This document shows, piece by piece, positions 58,247 to 64,000 of a stretch of DNA of 64,000 nucleotides. The position numbers were made by a program, and so were the translations under genes. How positions within the stretch are numbered: position 1 is the stretch's first letter; each line of letters begins with the position of its first letter. The notes beneath the pieces were generated by a model. That model saw only the letters and a list, made by a program, of their open reading frames with translations, made no database searches and was not told the origin of the DNA. This stretch comes from a bacterium (GTDB lineage Bacteria > Myxococcota_A > UBA9160 > UBA4427), in contig JANSYR010000005.1 of assembly GCA_024742285.1 (NCBI GenBank), positions 124,001-188,000 of the forward strand. The letters run 5' to 3'.

Positions 58247-59188
58247 ATGGCGAAGACGGCGATTCCCACGCCGGAACGGATGCGGGAGATCTTCGAGTCG
58301 GTGAAGAACTGGGGGCGCTGGGGCGAGGACGACGAAGCCGGCGCGCTCAACCTGATCACCGAGGACGTGCGGCGCGCTTCGGCGGCGAGCATTCGTCACG
58401 GCCGCGTGGTCAGCTGCTCCCGCAACCTGCCCGTCGATCCCGCGCCGGACAATCCGCACCCGGCCCTCCACATGATGGTCGCGGGTGGCGACGACTGCCT
58501 GATTCCGGAGATCGGACTCGAGACCACGTCCGACTTCGTCGGGCTGGCCTTCCACGGGATGGCGACGAGTCACCTCGATGCGTTCTGCCACGTCCACAAG
58601 GACGGTCTGATGTACAACGGCTATCCGGGAACCCTCGTGAAGAGCACCGGCGCCAAGAAGAACAGCGTGATGTGCGCCAAGGACGGGATCGTCTCCCGCG
58701 GCGTCCTCGCCGACGTGCCGCGCCACCTCGGCGTCGACTGGCTCGAGCCGGGGCAGATCATCGAACCCGACGAGCTGACCGGCTGCCTCGCCGCCCAGGA
58801 AGTCGTGGTTCGCGAGGGCGACGTGCTACTCGTCGCGACCGGACGCGATGCGCGCCGGGCGGAGTTCGGTCCGTGGTCGCCGATGGACCCGGGCATGCCC
58901 GGCCTCCACCCGGAGTGCGTTCCGTGGCTCCACGAGCAGGGCGTGTCCGTCCTCGGCTCGGACTGCGTGTCCGATCCGATCCCGCTCCCGCCGATCGAAG
59001 GCTGGGGCATGCCGATCCACGAGTGCACCCTCGTCGCGATGGGTGTCCACCTGCTCGACAACCTCGAGCTGTCGGGGCTCCAGGCCGCCTGTGCCGAACT
59101 GTCCCAATGGGACTTCCAGCTGACGATCGCGCCGCTCCGGATCGAGCAGGGGACCGGCTCTCCCGTGAATCCGATCGCCGTATTGTAG
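58247..59188 (+). CDS. Cyclase family protein (kynurenine-formamidase-like)
   Basis: 313 aa. The metal motif HGMATSHLDAFCH (His103, His109, Asp111, His115) is the HGxxxxHxDxxxH of the cyclase/KynB superfamily. The protein is longer than KynB with an N-terminal region FESVKNWGRWGEDDEAGALN common in bacterial cyclase-like hydrolases. It may open a lactam, lactone or formamide. ATG at 58247. It stands alone and precedes the S9 peptidase by 94 bp. Confidence 0.85.
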   Translation: MAKTAIPTPERMREIFESVKNWGRWGEDDEAGALNLITEDVRRASAASIRHGRVVSCSRNLPVDPAPDNPHPALHMMVAGGDDCLIPEIGLETTSDFVGLAFHGMATSHLDAFCHVHKDGLMYNGYPGTLVKSTGAKKNSVMCAKDGIVSRGVLADVPRHLGVDWLEPGQIIEPDELTGCLAAQEVVVREGDVLLVATGRDARRAEFGPWSPMDPGMPGLHPECVPWLHEQGVSVLGSDCVSDPIPLPPIEGWGMPIHECTLVAMGVHLLDNLELSGLQAACAELSQWDFQLTIAPLRIEQGTGSPVNPIAVL

Positions 59189-59207
59189 GGCCCGCCATTT
59201 GACGGGA

Positions 59208-59236
59208 TTTACATCTTCCCGCTCCGTTCTTGTGAT
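59208..59236 (+). promoter_or_regulatory. Putative promoter of the S9 peptidase gene
   Basis: TTTACA (59208-59213), 17 bp spacer, TGTGAT (59231-59236). It starts 20 bp after the cyclase stop and leaves a leader of about 46 bases before the peptidase ATG. Confidence 0.4.
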
Positions 59237-59282
59237 AGCTTCGACGCGTTAGTCGAGCCGGTCACGCGGAACGGGAAGGGTG

Positions 59283-61247
59283 ATGATGCGATCTGGTTGG
59301 GGACTCCTCGCTCGGACTTCGATCTCGATGGCGCTTGCCGTCATTCTGACGTCGGCTCGGCCTTCGTCGGCGGTGATGGATCTGGATACCGCGGCGTCCT
59401 ACTTCGGGAAGCTGAGCGGCGTCTGGGGCATGCGGATGTCTCCGGATGGCCAGAAAGTCTCGTTCCTTCGGAACCATTCCGACGACTTCCCGATCGCGAT
59501 GGTGATCGACCTGACGACGGGCAAGCCCAGCATGGTCGCGGCGAGTGATCCGAAGAAGGGGATGTACGTCGAGCGCTGCCGGTGGGCGACGAATTCGCGA
59601 CTCCTGTGTGCCTACTATGGCGTCTGGAGTCTGAGGGGCGATCCGGTGTTTTCTTCCCGCCTCGTCGCCGTGGACGTGGATGGCGGAAATCAGAAGGTGC
59701 TTGCTCAACGGCAGCAGCGAGAGAACTGGGCCTTTCACCAGGACGAGATCGTCGCGATGCTGCCAGACGAACCCAGGTACATCTGGCTCCAGTTCAACGA
59801 GGGGCGAGGGCAGGGCGTCGTCCGAGTCGACATCGAGAAGAACAAACTCAAGACGATCGTGAAGCCACGTGAGACGGTTTGGGACTACGTCGCGGACGTC
59901 CGTCGCGAAGAGGTGCGAATCCGGTCCAACGCCAACCGCACCAACATCGACGTCGAGTATCGACTCGCAGGAGAGAAGAAGTGGCGACGCCTCCACCGTT
60001 ATGAAGCCAAGGAGCTCTTCGACGACTACGCCTTCGCGGCCTTCGGTTCGGAGCCCAACGAGATCCTCGTGTGGGACGACGTCGATGGGCGACGCGCCCT
60101 GCTCCGCGAGACGCTTCAGGAAGACGCGACGGTGCCGCGCCCCCGGGAGGTGGTTTTCTCGCACCCCGAGGTCGATCTATCCGCGTTGTCTTCACTCGGC
60201 AAATACGATCGTGTAGTCGCGGTTCACTACGAGACCGATCGCGGGCACGTCCACTACTTCGACGACGCGGCGAAGGCGATTCACGAGCGTGTCTCGGAGG
60301 ACTTCGGCGACGTCGACGTCCTCCTCGTCGATGAGAGCTGGGACCGGAGGTACTACCTGATTCTGGCGAACAGCGACGTCAACCCGGGGGCCTATTTCCG
60401 CTACGACACGAAGACAGACGAAGTCTCCAGGATCACGGAAGTCCGCTCCTGGCTGGACGAAGACGATCTTTCCCCGATGCGTGCGGTCCGCTTCCCTTCT
60501 CGTGATGGCAAGCAGATCCCCGGGTACCTGACGATGCCGAACGGTCGTTCCGGGAAGAATCTGCCTCTGATCGTCTACCCGCATGGCGGACCCTGGGCTC
60601 GCGACAGCTGGGGGTTCGACTGGGTTCCGCAGTTCCTCGCCGCGCAGGGGTACGCTGTCCTCCAGCCGAACTATCGGGGCTCGACGGGCTACGGAGACGG
60701 TTGGGCCGGCGAAGGCGCGCTGAAGGAATGGCGGGTCGTGATGCAGGACATCGAGGATGCGGTGGTCCACCTCGTCGAGAAGGAGATCGCGGATCCTCAG
60801 CGTATCTGCACCGTGGGGTGGAGTTACGGGGGCTATGCGGCTTTGATGAGCCCGCTGGAACACCCTGATCGATACCGATGCGCCGTGAGCATCGCCGGCA
60901 TCACGCACCCGCGCCGGCTCTACGAAGATGCGCCGGCGGTGAGGAAGAAGGCGTTCCAGTCGATGGTCGCCACCGAGGGGGATGACGTGCGGCTGAGCTC
61001 ACCGCTGCGGCGGGCAGAAGAGATGCCCGTGCCCGTACTTCTCTTCCATGGGGACCTCGATATGAACGTGCCTGTCGACCACGGCGAGGACCTCGCGAAG
61101 GCGCTCGAGCGGGCCGGTAAGCCCGTGGACTACATCGAATACGAGAACGCGGACCACTTCCTGGAACGCGAACGCCAGCGCATCGACATGCTCCAGCGAA
61201 TCGCCGACTTCCTCGACGACCACCTGAAGAAGAAGCCGGCGAACTGA
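59283..61247 (+). CDS. Secreted S9 prolyl-oligopeptidase family peptidase
   Basis: 654 aa from the ATG at 59283 (GTG 59280 and ATG 59286 are next to it; GGGAAGG ends at 59279, so the exact start is open). Signal peptide at residues 1-32, then a beta-propeller of about 370 residues. The alpha/beta-hydrolase domain has the nucleophile in VGWSYGGYAAL (Ser about 514), Asp in HGDLDMNVPVDHG (about 591) and His in ENADHFLE (about 625). It should cut small peptides in the periplasm. The gene shows a looser third-position preference than its neighbours, possibly acquired. No partner nearby. Confidence 0.88.
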   Translation: MMRSGWGLLARTSISMALAVILTSARPSSAVMDLDTAASYFGKLSGVWGMRMSPDGQKVSFLRNHSDDFPIAMVIDLTTGKPSMVAASDPKKGMYVERCRWATNSRLLCAYYGVWSLRGDPVFSSRLVAVDVDGGNQKVLAQRQQRENWAFHQDEIVAMLPDEPRYIWLQFNEGRGQGVVRVDIEKNKLKTIVKPRETVWDYVADVRREEVRIRSNANRTNIDVEYRLAGEKKWRRLHRYEAKELFDDYAFAAFGSEPNEILVWDDVDGRRALLRETLQEDATVPRPREVVFSHPEVDLSALSSLGKYDRVVAVHYETDRGHVHYFDDAAKAIHERVSEDFGDVDVLLVDESWDRRYYLILANSDVNPGAYFRYDTKTDEVSRITEVRSWLDEDDLSPMRAVRFPSRDGKQIPGYLTMPNGRSGKNLPLIVYPHGGPWARDSWGFDWVPQFLAAQGYAVLQPNYRGSTGYGDGWAGEGALKEWRVVMQDIEDAVVHLVEKEIADPQRICTVGWSYGGYAALMSPLEHPDRYRCAVSIAGITHPRRLYEDAPAVRKKAFQSMVATEGDDVRLSSPLRRAEEMPVPVLLFHGDLDMNVPVDHGEDLAKALERAGKPVDYIEYENADHFLERERQRIDMLQRIADFLDDHLKKKPAN

Positions 61248-61248
61248 A

Positions 61249-61338
61249 GCCGAGCGCCCGGCGGCGACGCCTTGCATCGGGTCGGTTCGTCGGAGTCGCC
61301 GAGCGCCCGCAGGCGACGCCTTATGAGACGCCTTATGA
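61249..61338. repeat. Short direct repeats between convergent genes
   Basis: Two imperfect 25-base copies (61249-61273 and 61298-61322, 23 of 25 matching) begin GCCGAGCGCCCG and end GCGACGCCTT. The 12-mer GACGCCTTATGA is then doubled exactly (61315-61326 and 61327-61338). The last copy covers the luciferase-like gene stop at 61333-61335. Confidence 0.75.
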
Positions 61339-62268
61339 ATAGTGGCTCATCACCGTCTCGGCGAAGAGCTGCGCCGGCTCGCGGGTGTCGCGACCGAAGA
61401 ACTCGATCACGAAGAAAGTGACGCCGAGGGCGCGGTGGCGCTCGATGCACTCGATGACGCGCTCCGGCGAGCCCCAGATGCCGTGCTCCTCGAGGGCGCC
61501 GCCCATGTGGCCGCCGTAGATCTTCTTGGCCTTCTCGAGCCCGGCCCGACCGGCGGCATCGTCCTCGCCGATCACCACGACGCACTGCTGGGACTTCTCG
61601 ATCGAGGCCGGGTCCCGGCCCGCCTCCTCGCAGCGCTTGTCCAGGGCCTCGATCTTCTGAGCGAGCTGCGCCTGGAACACGGCCATGTTGTTCCACGTGT
61701 CCGCATGCCGCGCTGCGATCGCCATCGTGACCTTCTCGCCGCCGCCGCCCACGAGGATCTCGGGCCGCTTCTCGGGCTTGGGCTCGCAGAGCGCCTCGTG
61801 CACCGAATAGAACCGACCTTCGTAGGTGGCCTTCTCCTCGGTCCACATCCGCTTCATGACCTCGATCATGTCTTCGAGTGCGGTCAGTCGATCGCGGGCG
61901 TCCGGGAAGTCGCAGCCGGTCTGTTCGAACTCGGGCTTGAACCAGCCCGCGCCGAGGCCGGCGATCGTCCGGCCGGGGGCGATCTGTTCGATCGTCGCGA
62001 TCTGCTTCGCGAGGACCGCCGGGTTCCGGAAGAAGGGCGGGGTCACGAGTGTGCCGAGCTTGGCCTGGTTCGTGACCGCGGCGGTCGCGGCGAGCTGGGT
62101 CCAGGCCTCGAGGATCGGGAGCTGGGGCGCCGGCACGCCGTAGAGGTGGTCGCAGACCCAGAGCGAGTCGTAGCCGAGGCGGTCGAACTCGACTGCGGCG
62201 TCACGGGCTTCCTGCCACGTGCGCTTGATCTGGGGGAGGGTGACACCGAAGCGAAGGGGGCGGGACAT
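61333..62268 (-). CDS. LLM class F420-dependent oxidoreductase
   Basis: 311 aa. Luciferase-like TIM barrel: FGVTLPQIKRTWQEARDAA, YDSLWVCDHLYGVPAP, PGRTIAGLGAGWFKPEFEQTG and VGGGGEKVTM. It matches F420-dependent members (LLM class) more than FMN ones, by the SLWVCDH and KVTM signatures. F420 would have to be made elsewhere in the genome; no cofactor gene is seen. Its C-terminus ends MSHYS within the short repeat region. Divergent from the acyltransferase fusion gene by about 55 bp. Confidence 0.83.
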   Translation of the reverse strand: MSRPLRFGVTLPQIKRTWQEARDAAVEFDRLGYDSLWVCDHLYGVPAPQLPILEAWTQLAATAAVTNQAKLGTLVTPPFFRNPAVLAKQIATIEQIAPGRTIAGLGAGWFKPEFEQTGCDFPDARDRLTALEDMIEVMKRMWTEEKATYEGRFYSVHEALCEPKPEKRPEILVGGGGEKVTMAIAARHADTWNNMAVFQAQLAQKIEALDKRCEEAGRDPASIEKSQQCVVVIGEDDAAGRAGLEKAKKIYGGHMGGALEEHGIWGSPERVIECIERHRALGVTFFVIEFFGRDTREPAQLFAETVMSHYS

Positions 62269-62323
62269 CGAGAATTCTCCTGATCGTGACCCGGCGAAGA
62301 TAGCGACCGGCGCGACGAACGAT

Positions 62324-63790
62324 ATGCTCGGCGCGATGGCTCTCTACGCACGTCTCACGAAGGAGGTCCGACAGGGACCTTCGGGTCCGAAGATCGGTGC
62401 GTTCTTCGACCTCGATCACACGATCCTGGCCGGCTTCTCGGCGACTTCGTTCATGCGCGAGCGCCTCCTCTCGGGACGAATGAGCCCGAACGAGATGGTC
62501 GGGACCTTCTACGGCGCGCTCTCCTTCGGTCTCGGCCGGACGGGCTTCTCGGCGCTGATGACGGGCATGTCCGCGAGCTATCGCGGGCTCGCCGAGTCGG
62601 TCCTCGAAGAGGTCGGCGAGGAGGTCTTCGAGAAGCACCTCGCGCGGCAGATCTATCCCGAGTCCCGCGCGCTCGTCGAGGCCCATCAGGAAGCGGGCCA
62701 CACCGTCGCCATCATTTCGAGCGCGACGAAGTACCAGGTCCTCCCCTTCGCCCGGGAGCTCGGGATCGAGCACGCGATGTACACCGATCTCGAGGTCGAG
62801 AACGGGGTCTTCACCGGCGCGCTCGCCGGTCCGACCTGCTACGGCGAGGGCAAGGCCGTCGCCGCGCGGAAGATCGCGGAGACCGAGGGCGTCGATCTCG
62901 ACCAGAGCTACTTCTACACCGACAGCCACGAGGATCTGCCGCTCCTCGAAGCGGTCGGCCGGCCGCGACCCCTCAACCCGAATCGGCAGCTGGCGCAGAT
63001 CGCCAAGGAGCGGATGTGGCCCGTGCGGCGCTTCCGCAGCCGCGGACGACCGGGCTTCGGGGACCTGATTCGCACGGGGCTCAGCTTCGCGAGCGTCGCG
63101 CCGGCGCTCGGTGCGGGGCTGGCGGCGGGGATCGTGAACGGGTCCTACCGCGAGCTGCTCAACGTCTCCGGGGCCGTGTGGAGTGACCTCGCGACTTCCC
63201 TCGCCGGGATCGACCTCCGCGTCGAAGGGGAGGAGAACGCCTGGGCCACACGGCCGGCGGTGTTCATCTTCAACCACCAGAGCGCGCTCGACCCGGTCCT
63301 GATGCTCAAGATCGTGCGCCGGGACATGACCGGCGTCGGGAAGAAGGAGATCCAGGACGATCCGATCATGGGCCCGCTCTTCACCGCCGCCGGCGTGGTC
63401 TTCGTCGACCGGGCCGGGCTCGCCGAGACCGATTCGGAGGCCGGCGCGGAGGCGTCGAAGGCCGCCCTCGAGCCGGCCGTTCGCGCGCTCGAGCACGGAC
63501 GCTCGATCGCGATCGCACCGGAGGGCACGCGCTCGATCACGCCGCGCCTCGGCCCCTTCAAGAAGGGCGCGTTCCACCTGGCCATGCAGGCGGGCGTCCC
63601 GATCGTCCCGGTCGTGTTCCGGAACGTGCTCGATGCGTTCCCGAAGGACGCGTCGATCGTGCGCCCCGCGACGATCGAAGCGGTGGTGCTCCCGCCGATC
63701 GATACGTCGAGCTGGACCGTCGAAGGCCTCGACGAGGAGATCGCGCGCGTGCGCGCGATGTACCTCGACGTGCTGCACCAGGACAGCTAG
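62324..63790 (+). CDS. HAD-IB phosphatase/1-acylglycerol-3-phosphate acyltransferase fusion
   Basis: 488 aa from MLGAMALYAR (ATG 62324; a Met at 62336 is alternative). N-terminal HAD-IB domain: FFDLDHTIL (Asp29, Asp31), IISSATKYQV and DSHEDLPLLE. C-terminal PlsC domain: NHQSALDPV (His about 319, Asp about 324), and PEGTRSITPRLGPFKKG. Such HAD-PlsC fusions are known in Mycobacterium (Rv2483c) and would combine phosphate removal with acyl transfer in lipid synthesis. The link joining the domains, RGRPGFGDLIRTGLSF, is basic and hydrophobic and may contact the membrane. No operon partner is seen. Confidence 0.87.
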   Translation: MLGAMALYARLTKEVRQGPSGPKIGAFFDLDHTILAGFSATSFMRERLLSGRMSPNEMVGTFYGALSFGLGRTGFSALMTGMSASYRGLAESVLEEVGEEVFEKHLARQIYPESRALVEAHQEAGHTVAIISSATKYQVLPFARELGIEHAMYTDLEVENGVFTGALAGPTCYGEGKAVAARKIAETEGVDLDQSYFYTDSHEDLPLLEAVGRPRPLNPNRQLAQIAKERMWPVRRFRSRGRPGFGDLIRTGLSFASVAPALGAGLAAGIVNGSYRELLNVSGAVWSDLATSLAGIDLRVEGEENAWATRPAVFIFNHQSALDPVLMLKIVRRDMTGVGKKEIQDDPIMGPLFTAAGVVFVDRAGLAETDSEAGAEASKAALEPAVRALEHGRSIAIAPEGTRSITPRLGPFKKGAFHLAMQAGVPIVPVVFRNVLDAFPKDASIVRPATIEAVVLPPIDTSSWTVEGLDEEIARVRAMYLDVLHQDS

Positions 63791-63801
63791 CCAGCCCGTC
63801 G

Positions 63802-64000
63802 CTAGAGGTCGTAGACCAGTCGACCCTTGTCGTTGCGGTGGGCTTCGGCCATGCCCTCGAGTCGTAGGTGCTCGAGGTGGGCGTAGGTCTCGCTCTCGGC
63901 CATGTCGCCCCAGCTGCGCTCGCGGAAGAGCCGCTTCATGAAGCTGTTCACGTCGGCGCGGCCGAGTTCGCGGGCGATGTCGCGGATTTCGTCGAGGCGA
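63802..64000 (-). CDS. C-terminal end of MBL-fold hydrolase-like protein, partial
   Basis: Reads leftward and is cut at base 64000; only about 65 C-terminal codons are seen, ending at the TAG 63802-63804. SWGDMAESETYAHLEHLRLEGMAEAHR is the winged-helix tail often found at the C-terminus of metallo-beta-lactamase-fold hydrolases (LACTB2-like). The catalytic part would be outside the window. Stop is 12 bases from the acyltransferase stop. Confidence 0.55.
   Translation of the reverse strand, partial: RLDEIRDIARELGRADVNSFMKRLFRERSWGDMAESETYAHLEHLRLEGMAEAHRNDKGRLVYDL

Noticed and set aside
1-64000. CRISPR array, tRNA, rRNA, IS element or phage genes
   Set aside because: No regularly spaced repeats, cloverleaf-like sequence, transposase or structural phage motif was noticed on reading.

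Overview
The window is a gene-dense, high-G+C (about two thirds by eye), compact bacterial chromosome segment with roughly 60 protein genes on both strands. I saw no rRNA, tRNA, CRISPR array, insertion sequence or phage gene. Many neighbouring genes overlap by 4 bp (ATGA, GTGA, TTGA). The mix of families (bactofilin, DUF3604 proteins, F420-type luciferase-like oxidoreductase, HAD-IB/PlsC fusion, many SDRs and P450s) suggests an uncultivated deltaproteobacterial-grade lineage (Myxococcota or Binatota-like). That placement is inference; there is no marker gene in the window.

Layout. 1-2.5 kb: truncated DUF3604 enzyme and a bactofilin. 2.5-8 kb: MFS transporter, D-aminoacylase-like amidohydrolase and two tandem cytochromes P450. 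8-17 kb: six SDRs (one degenerate), two NTF2-fold proteins (one a clear ketosteroid-isomerase homologue), a KshA-type Rieske oxygenase, a TetR regulator with a palindromic operator, and a third P450. 17-23 kb: a crotonase, then a tight run of a catechol-O-methyltransferase-like enzyme, a D-glycerate-3-kinase-like kinase, a TauD-type dioxygenase, a cycloeucalenol-cycloisomerase-like membrane protein and a 3beta-HSD-like dehydrogenase. 23-30.5 kb: serine hydrolase, SDR, amidohydrolase, acyl-CoA ligase, NTF2 protein, second DUF3604 protein. 30.5-35 kb: split MacAB-type exporter. 35-39.5 kb: MaoC protein, alkylsulfatase-like MBL enzyme with its own TetR gene and operator, VOC protein, Rieske dioxygenase alpha subunit. 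39.7-49 kb: amidohydrolase, methyltransferase, the ChsH2-ChsH1-Ltp2 steroid side-chain module, SDR, nitronate-monooxygenase-like enzyme, DUF1330 protein and a Baeyer-Villiger monooxygenase. 49-53 kb: universal stress proteins, a c-type cytochrome lipoprotein and a TerB-like protein. 53-64 kb: DUF188 plus metacaspase lipoprotein, DUF457 membrane hydrolase, two epimerases, cyclase-type hydrolase, S9 peptidase, luciferase-like oxidoreductase, HAD-IB/PlsC fusion and a truncated MBL-type gene.

How it may work together. The strongest theme is steroid or sterol transformation. A homologue set of the actinobacterial retro-aldolase system that removes the last side-chain carbons (ChsH2, ChsH1, Ltp2) is accompanied by a KshA-type ring hydroxylase, a ketosteroid-isomerase-like protein, several hydroxysteroid-type SDRs, three P450s, an acyl-CoA ligase, a crotonase, a BVMO and a homologue of the plant sterol cyclopropane-opening enzyme CPI1. 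No KstD, KshB, HsaC or Mce importer is visible here, so a complete pathway is not shown. Function is inferred from family membership and co-location.
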